A DNA stretch of 5,498 nt from an uncultured Desulfomonile sp. (GTDB lineage: Bacteria > Desulfobacterota > Desulfomonilia > Desulfomonilales > Desulfomonilaceae). Numbering within the stretch: position 1 is the first letter of the stretch; each line of letters opens with the position of its first letter. The notes beneath the pieces are model-generated. The model was not told the origin of the DNA, did no database searches, and was given only the letters and a program-made list of their open reading frames with translations. This document shows, in pieces, positions 1 through 5,498 of this stretch. The position numbers and the translations under genes are program-made. The stretch is taken from NCBI GenBank assembly GCA_903853735.1, contig CAINUH010000491.1, positions 1-5,498 on the forward strand, given 5' to 3'.

Positions 1-287
1 CGAAAAAAGAAAGGACGAAAACCCCATCCCCGGCCCAAGGTCCACAACCTGTCAGAAGCGGTCTCATCGATGGACCGAATCATGAGATCCGGGTCTACGG
101 CAAATACAGACTCACGAGTGGTCAAGCGAAGAAAATCATAAGCCGAACCTTCACTGACTTCCGGCAGCACAAGTAGGGCAACGAGAATTACAAAGGCAGC
201 CACAAGACCACGACTGAGGCAAAGCCTCGAGACCCGATAGGTGCTCTCTATGTTCACGGTGAACCGACTTGCTGAAAAGAAGTCCAC
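1..287 (-). CDS. Partial unrecognised exported or membrane-anchored protein (5' part only)
   Basis: I do not recognise the family. The frame is open from upstream of this start to the window edge, so the 3' end lies outside. From the GTG at 287 there are 95 codons. A basic stretch (YRVSRLCLSRG) is followed by a hydrophobic core (LVAAFVILVALLVL, about residues 28-41) and a possible cleavage site after SEGSA (about residue 49), so the product is probably exported or membrane-anchored. The visible mature part contains VFAVDPDLMIRSIDE and an aromatic, Gly-rich stretch (LGRGWGFRPFFF); it shows no MlaA, MlaC or TolC signature. I chose GTG 287 because GAGAGG lies 6 nt upstream. An in-frame ATG at 380, only 15 nt after the mlaD stop, is a real alternative that adds 31 polar residues; GTG at 257 is a third. 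Being downstream of mlaD on the same strand suggests a lipid-transport accessory role, which is inference only. Confidence 0.6.
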   Translation of the reverse strand, partial: MDFFSASRFTVNIESTYRVSRLCLSRGLVAAFVILVALLVLPEVSEGSAYDFLRLTTRESVFAVDPDLMIRSIDETASDRLWTLGRGWGFRPFFF

Positions 288-293
288 ATCCTG

Positions 294-299
294 CCTCTC
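294..299 (-). promoter_or_regulatory. Ribosome binding site deciding the start of the partial exported gene
   Basis: GAGAGG on the minus strand lies 6 nt before the GTG at 287. The alternative ATG at 380 has only AAGG about 11 nt away, and the GTG at 257 has no visible Shine-Dalgarno match. This supports, but does not prove, the 287 start. Confidence 0.4.
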
Positions 300-395
300 A
301 ACGGGAAGATTTCCTTGAGAGAAACTCTTCGCTCTTGATCGATCTCCGATGTTGGATGTTGGGCTTTCGAGTCGCGACATTGGACTCGGGACCTT

Positions 396-1424
396 CTACC
401 TGAAGACCGACCCCAGGATGATTGCCAGAGTGCTGATGGGAGTGGCTTCGGATACGTCTTCGGCTGTTTTGTTCATGTTCCGGATGGCTCGCCGAGCCTC
501 ATAGTAAATTTCAGGATCGTTAATGAGGCGGCCCATGGTTCCGGACCCTTGTTGAATACTGCCGGAGATTCCTCGCACCTCTGTAACGAGAGCTTGAGCG
601 TTTTTGTAAAGGGATTCATCCGTCACCAGCTTGCCGAGAGTGCCTTTCCCGCTGCGGACTTCCCTAGCCAGGGTTTCCATGTCGGATGCGGCCTTTCCAA
701 ACTTGTCGCTCGCTTCTCCCATGCCTCTGTAATATTTCTCCGCGTCGTCCATTGTGCGGTTAATCTTGGTTTTGTTCCTTGCTACAATTTCGTTTACATT
801 CTTGGTCGCCGTATCCGTATTATCGATAGTCTGGTTAATTTTTTCCTTGTTTCTCACTAATAATGAACGCAGATCTTTGAATACAAAGTCCGAGTTATCG
901 AGTATGCTATCTATTTTTTCGGACCCCTTTTGCTCGACTATCTGCTTCCTCACTTCGCGGGTGACCACCTGAAGATTCTGAGCTATTATACCGACACTCT
1001 CGAGGACCTTATCCGGATCTGTAGGCTCGAAGACGAGCGTCATTTCCTCTCCGGGCTTTAGTTTTCGAGCATTCGGCTTGCCGGGTTCGATCACAAGATA
1101 CTTGTCTCCTGCCAATCCTTTGGACTTTATGAAGAGCCGAGATCCTTCAGGTATGCTGTTGCGATAAGCGTCGTTTATGAGCATGGTGATCGCTGCCTTA
1201 CCGCTTTCCGAATCAAACCGAACATCTTTGACCGTTCCGATCTTGATACCGGCAATTTGGACCTGGGCATCCTTCGTCAGTCCCTCAACAGATCTAAAGT
1301 GGGCCTTAAGTACAAATCCGTCCTTTACGCCGATATCCAATACTCTGAACCAGACATACGCAACTATGGCTAGTGCAGCGAGAAAGAATATCCCCACCTT
1401 AGCTTCCGTTGAAAATCTATTCAT
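396..1424 (-). CDS. mlaD: MCE-domain lipid-binding protein of an Mla-type ABC transporter (MlaD family)
   Basis: This is the periplasmic substrate-binding subunit expected to form a hexameric collar on the MlaE permease and hold phospholipid in transit across the periplasm. In 342 residues it has a short cytoplasmic N-terminus (MNRFSTEAK), one membrane segment (about residues 10-28) and an MCE domain (about 36-115) with the family pattern GL(T/x)xxxxVQIAGIKIGTV, then IPEGSRLFIKSKGLAGDKYL. E. coli MlaD is about 183 residues; the extra length is a mostly helical C-terminal part with three 25-residue repeats (166-240), two GxGTxGxLxxDxxxY units (259-273 and 293-307) and a hydrophobic tail (ISTLAIILGSVF). 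ATG 1424 is preferred because EAKVG plus the membrane segment follows at once, as is usual in the family; a TTG at 1448 would overlap mlaF by 4 nt. The gap after mlaF is 20 nt, so co-transcription is likely. The Shine-Dalgarno match is weak, so translational coupling to mlaF is possible. Confidence 0.93.
   Translation of the reverse strand: MNRFSTEAKVGIFFLAALAIVAYVWFRVLDIGVKDGFVLKAHFRSVEGLTKDAQVQIAGIKIGTVKDVRFDSESGKAAITMLINDAYRNSIPEGSRLFIKSKGLAGDKYLVIEPGKPNARKLKPGEEMTLVFEPTDPDKVLESVGIIAQNLQVVTREVRKQIVEQKGSEKIDSILDNSDFVFKDLRSLLVRNKEKINQTIDNTDTATKNVNEIVARNKTKINRTMDDAEKYYRGMGEASDKFGKAASDMETLAREVRSGKGTLGKLVTDESLYKNAQALVTEVRGISGSIQQGSGTMGRLINDPEIYYEARRAIRNMNKTAEDVSEATPISTLAIILGSVFR
705..929 (-). 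repeat. Three tandem 25-residue repeats within MlaD
   Basis: MlaD residues 166-190, 191-215 and 216-240 align without gaps. The shared core is SEKIDSILDNSD, KEKINQTIDNTD and KTKINRTMDDAE, that is xxKIxxxxDxxx, at a period of exactly 25 residues (75 nt). The second and third copies both begin RNK. The DNA copies have diverged, so this is a protein-level repeat. It probably forms an elongated helical or coiled-coil rod after the MCE domain; that shape is inferred. Confidence 0.75.
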
Positions 1425-1444
1425 CAAAACAATCCGTTGTTGAA

Positions 1445-2191
1445 TCAATCAATTGTTATGGGTCCATCCGATGAACCGGTTACAAACTGTCGGACTGCCG
1501 GGTCAGAACTGTCTAGAATAGCTGCTGGATCCCCTTGCACCGCTATCTTGCCTTTCAGAAGCATCACGACATCATCCGAAATATTAAGTATTCCCTCAAT
1601 GTCGTGGCTTACCACAACGTATGTTCCAGAGCTTTCCAGGTGGGTCTCCTCAATGAGTCTGTAAATCGCCGCCTTGGTAATGGGATCCAAACCGGTTGTG
1701 GGTTCATCAAAGAAAACTATTTCAGGTTCCAAAGCCAAAGCCCTCGCCAAAGCCACTCTCTTCCTCATGCCTCCGGAAAGCTCAGCCGGGAACTTATCCT
1801 GATGGTCCTTCATCCCCACTTTGGCCAGTTTTTCCTCGACTATCTCCAGAACCTTTGAATCCGCAAAATTGAGGTGTTCCCGTACAGGAAATGCCACGTT
1901 CTCCTTGACTGAAAGCGAATCGAACAGGGCGCCCTCCTGAAAAAGCACTCCGAACCTTCGACGTATCCGGTTAAGATCCCTGGGCTTCATGGTTACTATG
2001 TTCTCGCCATCGATGACGATGGCCCCGCTATCAGGCTGCTCAAGCCCTATAATGTGCCTCATCAGCACTGACTTTCCTGAACCGGATAGTCCCATTACGG
2101 CTGTCACCGACCCCTTGCGAATGTTGAAACTCACCCCTTTCAACACGTCCTGTGAGCCGTAACGCTTGTGAAGTCCTTCAATCCGGATCAT
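1445..2191 (-). CDS. mlaF: ABC transporter ATP-binding protein, MlaF family
   Basis: This cytoplasmic ATPase should drive lipid transport through the MlaE permease as a dimer. All nucleotide-binding motifs are intact in its 248 residues: Walker A GLSGSGKS (34-41), Q-loop Gln85 in LFQEGALF, signature LSGGM (138-142), Walker B VFFDEP with Asp162 and Glu163, D-loop GLD (167-169) and switch His196 in VVVSHD. FQEGALFDSLSVxENVAFP and LSGGMRKRVALARAL are typical of the Mla/Ttg2A branch of ABC ATPases. The length is close to E. coli MlaF (269). The start is ATG 2191, directly followed by the canonical MIRIEGLHKRYG; GAAGG lies about 10 nt upstream. The open frame extends further upstream into mlaE, but that stretch is out-of-frame permease DNA. 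mlaE ends 29 nt before, and the TGA stop lies 20 nt before the mlaD start. Confidence 0.95.
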   Translation of the reverse strand: MIRIEGLHKRYGSQDVLKGVSFNIRKGSVTAVMGLSGSGKSVLMRHIIGLEQPDSGAIVIDGENIVTMKPRDLNRIRRRFGVLFQEGALFDSLSVKENVAFPVREHLNFADSKVLEIVEEKLAKVGMKDHQDKFPAELSGGMRKRVALARALALEPEIVFFDEPTTGLDPITKAAIYRLIEETHLESSGTYVVVSHDIEGILNISDDVVMLLKGKIAVQGDPAAILDSSDPAVRQFVTGSSDGPITID

Positions 2192-2220
2192 ACATACACT
2201 ACCTTCGTACAAGGCCCTTG

Positions 2221-3072
2221 TTAGGATGAACGGAACATCACGGCAGTCATCAAGTAGTCCGAAATCAGGACAACCACTGCCGAGACAACTACCGATCTCG
2301 TTGTGGCCATGCCTACGCCTCTGGCTCCTCCCGTGGCGTAGTAACCCCCGTAACAGGCTACAAGAGAAAAAATGAGCCCGAACGCCACCGACTTCACCAG
2401 TCCGTGTGTAATGTCTTCTGGGACCAAGTAATACCGTATGCCGGATATAAACATTCCAGGATCTATGCCCAGATGGACCACTGCGATCACGTATGCACCG
2501 ACCATGCCTGAGAAACAAAAAATGAGATCCAGCAGCGGCAGAGCAATGGTCGCGGAAACGATTCGAGGCACAACAAGATATTGAATCGGTTCAACAGCCA
2601 TACTGGCCAGAGCGTCTATCTGCTGGGTATTACGCATACTGCCGAGTTCGGCCGTCATTGCCGAGCCTACGCGTCCAATGACCATAAGAGCTGAAATCAC
2701 CGGGCCCAGTTCTCGACAAAGGGCCAATGCCACAGTAGCCCCGACCATCGATTCGGCCCCGTAGCGGTGCAGACCGTTGTAGCCCTGCAAGACGCTGACC
2801 ATTCCGGTGAAAGAGCCTGTGAGCACAATCAACAGCATCGACTGAGTTCCCACAAAATCCAGTTGAGTCATGAACTCTCGCAAACGAAAAGGCGGTCTTG
2901 CCAGCCAGACAATCGCCCGGCCGAACAGGATCAACATGCCACCCAATTCCTCGCAAAAGGTCACTACTTTCCAGATCTGTCCGAGCACCAACGTTCCCAG
3001 GACAGAAAAAAACGTCATGGAGTTTTTTCCCGAGTTATTGCTCGGCCTCCGGAGCGCTGGGTTTTCAGTCAT
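2221..3072 (-). CDS. mlaE: ABC transporter permease, MlaE family
   Basis: This is the inner-membrane permease of the Mla-type lipid transporter, expected to dimerise, bind MlaF on the cytoplasmic side and carry the MlaD hexamer on the periplasmic side. In its 283 residues the family core is clear: GSFTGMVSVLQGYNGLHRYGAE (86-107), CRELGPVISALMVIGRVGSA (119-138), AELGSMRNTQQIDAL (141-155) and the EPIQYLVVPR segment (161-170). Hydrophobic stretches lie at about 75-95, 122-138, 166-200, 225-245 and 259-280. E. coli MlaE is 260 residues; the excess is a polar N-terminal tail. The start is uncertain: ATG 3072 has GGAG 13 nt upstream, while ATG 3018 (codon 19, MTFFSVLG) would remove the tail and has only a weak GGGA. 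It is the first gene of the unit, whereas in E. coli mlaF comes first. No STAS partner (MlaB) is visible. Confidence 0.94.
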   Translation of the reverse strand: MTENPALRRPSNNSGKNSMTFFSVLGTLVLGQIWKVVTFCEELGGMLILFGRAIVWLARPPFRLREFMTQLDFVGTQSMLLIVLTGSFTGMVSVLQGYNGLHRYGAESMVGATVALALCRELGPVISALMVIGRVGSAMTAELGSMRNTQQIDALASMAVEPIQYLVVPRIVSATIALPLLDLIFCFSGMVGAYVIAVVHLGIDPGMFISGIRYYLVPEDITHGLVKSVAFGLIFSLVACYGGYYATGGARGVGMATTRSVVVSAVVVLISDYLMTAVMFRSS

Positions 3073-3175
3073 GACTGTATGAATTCTCCGAATTACGGCC
3101 GCCCCGCCGCTACGTCACGGCCTAAACGGTCGGATCAAAAAAACACCACGATGACCGCAGATTTCTGGCCGAATC

Positions 3176-3205
3176 ATTTTAATGCAAATATTTAGACTAT
3201 GTCAA
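3176..3205 (-). promoter_or_regulatory. Sigma70-type promoter for the mlaEFD operon
   Basis: Read on the minus strand, a perfect -35 box TTGACA (3205-3200) is followed after 18 nt by TAAAAT (3181-3176), a 5 of 6 match to TATAAT. Transcription would start near 3169, giving a leader of about 97 nt before the ATG at 3072. It is the best promoter-like match I saw in the intergenic region and points into mlaE. Confidence 0.65.
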
Positions 3206-3242
3206 TATGTTTATGATAAACGTAATATATCAGGACAAATGT

Positions 3243-3258
3243 TTGCCTTTTAAGGCAA
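3243..3258. repeat. Perfect 7-bp inverted repeat, possible operator
   Basis: TTGCCTT and AAGGCAA are exact reverse complements separated by TT. The site lies 38 bp upstream of the mlaE -35 box and about 70 bp upstream of the candidate dnaE -35 box, where a dimeric regulator could act on either promoter. No T-tract or position after a gene suggests a terminator. A regulatory role is inference. Confidence 0.4.
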
Positions 3259-3264
3259 CGACTC

Positions 3265-3315
3265 GACAACATTCCAATTGTCTGTTCCGACCCACATATC
3301 GGACAGAATGTCTGT
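3265..3315. repeat. Cluster of short inverted and direct repeats upstream of dnaE
   Basis: Three small inverted repeats follow one another: GACAA/TTGTC (3265-3269 and 3278-3282), TCCGA/TCGGA (3286-3290 and 3299-3303) and ACAGA/TCTGT (3303-3307 and 3311-3315). TGTCTGT also occurs once as TTGTCTGT and once as ATGTCTGT exactly 30 bp apart (ending at 3285 and 3315). Arms of 5 bp are individually weak; only their density, close upstream of a promoter candidate, is notable. Confidence 0.3.
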
Positions 3316-3327
3316 GACAAAAATGGG

Positions 3328-3356
3328 TTGCCTAACGATAAACGTGGTGATATTGT
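3328..3356 (+). promoter_or_regulatory. Candidate dnaE promoter with extended -10
   Basis: TTGCCT (3328-3333, 4 of 6 to TTGACA) lies 17 nt before TATTGT (3351-3356, 4 of 6 to TATAAT), and TGA directly precedes the -10, giving the TGn extended -10 pattern. The start would be near 3363, about 45 nt before the dnaE ATG. The match is moderate, so other start sites in this AT-rich stretch are possible. Confidence 0.35.
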
Positions 3357-3396
3357 GAGCTTTGTTAAGAGAAAATGATAGTTGTTTCAATAAGAT

Positions 3397-3401
3397 AAGG
3401 A
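3397..3401 (+). promoter_or_regulatory. Ribosome binding site of dnaE
   Basis: AAGGA lies 6 nt before the ATG at 3408, the usual spacing. It fixes the start, which also agrees with the conserved N-terminal FVHLHLHT of the family. Confidence 0.75.
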
Positions 3402-3407
3402 ATTGCC

Positions 3408-5498
3408 ATGCCGCGCGGCGACTTTGTCCACCTGCACTTGCACACTCAGTATTCGCTCCTCGACGGAGCCATCCGAATTTCCGATGCCGTAGTTAAGGCA
3501 AAGGACTACAAGATGCCGGCCCTGGCCATTACGGACCACGGAAATCTTTTTGGGGCCATGGAATTTTATACCGTCGTTCAGGCAAGCGGCATCAAGCCAA
3601 TTATAGGATGTGAGGTTTACGTTGCCCCTGGATCTCGTTTTACCCATTCAACCAGGCCGGGCGAGCCCCATTCGCATCATCTGATTCTGCTCTGTGAAAA
3701 CGAGAAAGGCTATCGAAATCTCTGCCGGCTTGTCACCAAAGGCCACCAGGAAGGTTTTTACTACAAGCCCAGGGTTGATGCGGAACTTCTGGAAGAATTC
3801 AATGAGGGACTGGTTTGTTTGAGTTCATGCATGTCAGGGGAAATTGGCGTACGTATTTTGGCGGGTGACGAGAAAGGAGCCGAAGATAAAGCCGCCTGGT
3901 ACCGAGGCGTGTTTGACGATGGCAGATACTTCTTGGAAATTCAGGAAAACGGGCTCGAAAATCAGCGGAAGGTCAATCAAGGTATTCTCCAATTATCCAA
4001 ACGGCTCAACATACCGCTGGTCGCAACAAATGACTGCCACTATCTGGAGAAGTCGGATCATCGGGCTCATGAGATCCTGTTGTGCATCCAGACCGGGAAA
4101 AAGATCGATGACCCCGGCAGGCTCATCTTCGATACAGACCAGTTTTATTTCAAGTCACCGGAACAGATGGCCCACGATTTTCGTGAGGTTCCCGAGGCCC
4201 TCCGAAACACGCTGGCCATATCTGAGCGGTGCTCCCTGTTGCTTGAATTCGGCCAATTACACATGCCGCGCTTCGATCTGGGAACCGGTGAAACCTTGAG
4301 AGAACGTCTCGAGAAGGATGCACGGGACGGTCTGGAGCAACGAATTAACAGACTCCTGCAAAGCGGCAATATCGATCCGATTGGGGAGCAAGAGTACAGG
4401 AAGCGCCTGGATCACGAGATACTGCTGATACAGGAAATGGGCTTTTCAGGATATCTGCTCATTGTTGCAGATTTCATCCGTTTTGCCCGCGCTAACAGAA
4501 TTCCGGTGGGACCAGGCAGGGGGTCTGCTGCCGGATCTCTTGTGGCCTATTGTCTGGGGATCACGGACATTGATCCCATTCGTTACAAACTCCTCTTCGA
4601 ACGATTTCTCAATCCTGAACGAAGGAGTATGCCCGACATCGATGTGGATTTCTGCACAGAGGGTCGTGAACGGGTCATTGAGTATGTTTCCAGGAAATAC
4701 GGCAAGGACAACGTGGCCCAGATAATTACGTTCGGAAGAATGCAGGCCAAAGCCGTGGTGAGGGACGTTGCTCGCGTCATGGGATTGCCTTACGCGGATG
4801 CAGACAAAATCGCAAAGTTGATACCCGATGCTCTTAGAATCACGCTCGACACAGCCATCAAGGAAGAACCGCGATTGCGGGAGATGATAGAAAGATCTCC
4901 GGATGTTGGAGACCTGATAAATGCAGCCAGGTCTCTGGAAGGGCTGACAAGACACGCTTCCACACATGCAGCAGGAATAGTGATCTCTGACAGACCGCTG
5001 GTGGAGCACCTACCACTTTATGTCGGGAACAACAAAGAAACCGTAACTCAGTACGACATGACGTGGGTTGAAAAAATCGGTTTGGTCAAGTTCGACTTCC
5101 TCGGGCTCAAGACCCTCACAGTTATCGATCAGGCAATACGCCTCATCGAGAAATCACGCGGCATCGAACTGGATATGGGATCTATCCCTCTGGATGATAA
5201 AGAGACTTTCGAACTTCTTTCCAAGGGCGACACTCTGGCCATATTTCAACTCGAATCTTCCGGCATGAGGGACGTGCTGACCAAATTCAAGCCATCAGTG
5301 TTCGAGGACCTCATCGCCATACTGGCGCTCTATCGGCCAGGGCCGCTCGAGTCCGGCATGGTGGACGATTTTATCAACCGCAAGCACGGACGCACGCCTA
5401 TAGAATATCACCTCCCGGAGTTGGAGCCTATTCTCAAGGAAACTTATGGAGTCATTGTCTACCAGGAACAGGTGATGAACATTGCGACCGCCCTGGCA
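3408..5498 (+). CDS. dnaE: DNA polymerase III alpha subunit, DnaE1 type (N-terminal 697 codons, 3' end outside the window)
   Basis: This is the replicative polymerase subunit that extends DNA chains in the Pol III holoenzyme. About 60% of a roughly 1,160-residue protein is present, with no internal stop or frameshift. The PHP domain comes first (about 1-280): HLHLHTQYSLLDG (8-20), TDHGNLFG (42-49), GCEVYV (68-72 region), HHLIL (90-94), SSCMSGE (139-145) and NDCHY (208-212). The polymerase core follows: PVGPGRGSAAGS (366-377), the catalytic motif PDIDVDF with Asp410 and Asp412, ITFGRMQAKAVVRDVARV (440-457), THAAGIV (519-525) and the third catalytic Asp563 in KFDFLGLKTL. IAILALYRPGPLESGM and GVIVYQEQVM (681-690) lie near the edge. 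The beta-clamp motif, OB fold and tau-binding region would be beyond the window. The motif set and the lack of PolC-type insertions indicate DnaE rather than PolC; no imuA, imuB or lexA neighbour suggests DnaE2. It is divergent from mlaE and has its own ribosome binding site. Confidence 0.98.
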   Translation, partial: MPRGDFVHLHLHTQYSLLDGAIRISDAVVKAKDYKMPALAITDHGNLFGAMEFYTVVQASGIKPIIGCEVYVAPGSRFTHSTRPGEPHSHHLILLCENEKGYRNLCRLVTKGHQEGFYYKPRVDAELLEEFNEGLVCLSSCMSGEIGVRILAGDEKGAEDKAAWYRGVFDDGRYFLEIQENGLENQRKVNQGILQLSKRLNIPLVATNDCHYLEKSDHRAHEILLCIQTGKKIDDPGRLIFDTDQFYFKSPEQMAHDFREVPEALRNTLAISERCSLLLEFGQLHMPRFDLGTGETLRERLEKDARDGLEQRINRLLQSGNIDPIGEQEYRKRLDHEILLIQEMGFSGYLLIVADFIRFARANRIPVGPGRGSAAGSLVAYCLGITDIDPIRYKLLFERFLNPERRSMPDIDVDFCTEGRERVIEYVSRKYGKDNVAQIITFGRMQAKAVVRDVARVMGLPYADADKIAKLIPDALRITLDTAIKEEPRLREMIERSPDVGDLINAARSLEGLTRHASTHAAGIVISDRPLVEHLPLYVGNNKETVTQYDMTWVEKIGLVKFDFLGLKTLTVIDQAIRLIEKSRGIELDMGSIPLDDKETFELLSKGDTLAIFQLESSGMRDVLTKFKPSVFEDLIAILALYRPGPLESGMVDDFINRKHGRTPIEYHLPELEPILKETYGVIVYQEQVMNIATALA

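Larger units (their letters stand above)
3073..3407. other. Divergent mlaE-dnaE intergenic region
   Basis: No convincing gene lies in these 335 bp. The part next to mlaE (about 3090-3125) is GC-rich and could form a weak 5-bp hairpin (GGCCG 3097-3101 with CGGCC 3118-3122) in the mlaE leader. The middle and right (about 3165-3400) are AT-rich and carry a strong leftward promoter, a weaker rightward promoter candidate, several short inverted repeats and a 9-bp direct repeat GATAAACGT (3215-3223 and 3337-3345). No tRNA, clear rho-independent terminator or riboswitch class was recognised. Confidence 0.7.

Noticed and set aside
1424..1448. TTG start for mlaD overlapping mlaF by 4 nt
   Set aside because: The overlap would permit coupling, but the extra eight residues are not family-like and ATG 1424 gives the usual short N-terminus before the membrane segment.
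2192..2518. N-terminal extension of mlaF to give a 357-residue protein
   Set aside because: The added stretch overlaps the 3' part of mlaE in another frame, has no family similarity, and the canonical ABC start MIRIEGLHKRYG begins at 2191 with a ribosome binding site.
3097..3160. Possible terminator or riboswitch in the mlaE leader
   Set aside because: There is a T-run on the minus strand near 3135-3145 and a 5-bp GC hairpin near 3097-3122, but the T-run is not placed directly after a stable stem and no known riboswitch core was seen.
2767..3195. 142-codon plus-strand open frame across the start of mlaE
   Set aside because: It is mostly antisense to conserved mlaE sequence, its product is low-complexity and polar, and it runs through the mlaE promoter.
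3844..4299. 151-codon plus-strand open frame inside dnaE
   Set aside because: It is a shifted frame of the PHP-domain region; the real frame is intact through the whole stretch, so no frameshift is implied.
4446..5009. 187-codon open frame antisense to dnaE
   Set aside because: It lies wholly inside the conserved polymerase core of dnaE, its translation is rich in Cys, His and Ser without a domain pattern, and no promoter or ribosome binding site was evident.

Overview
The window holds two divergent transcription units separated by a 335-bp AT-rich intergenic region. On the minus strand (right to left) lies an Mla/MCE-type lipid-transport operon: permease mlaE (3072-2221), ATPase mlaF (2191-1445), substrate-binding MCE protein mlaD (1424-396), then the 5' part of an unrecognised exported or membrane-anchored protein that runs off the left edge. 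On the plus strand the first 697 codons of dnaE, the DNA polymerase III alpha subunit, start at 3408 and run off the right edge.

The organism is a diderm (outer-membrane) bacterium, because Mla/MCE transporters move phospholipid between the inner and outer membranes. The moderate GC content, the gene order mlaE-mlaF-mlaD, the long MlaD with C-terminal helical repeats, and a DnaE with an undegraded PHP domain all fit a deltaproteobacterium (Desulfobacterota) better than a gammaproteobacterium. This assignment is inference; no rRNA or other marker is present.

The three transporter genes are spaced by 20-29 nt and should be co-transcribed from a near-consensus sigma70-type promoter at 3205-3176 (TTGACA, 18-nt spacer, TAAAAT), leaving a leader of about 100 nt. 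MlaE (dimeric permease) and MlaF (dimeric ATPase) should form the inner-membrane ABC engine, and MlaD should sit on it as a hexameric periplasmic lipid collar. No mlaB or mlaC is recognisable in the visible part; the partial gene after mlaD takes the position where a periplasmic or outer-membrane partner would be expected.

The intergenic region also carries several short inverted and direct repeats and a weaker candidate dnaE promoter. Nothing here looks like a new defence or mobile system. The items most worth checking are the three tandem 25-residue repeats in MlaD, the intact PHP metal site of DnaE, the unidentified downstream gene, and the repeat cluster between the divergent promoters.
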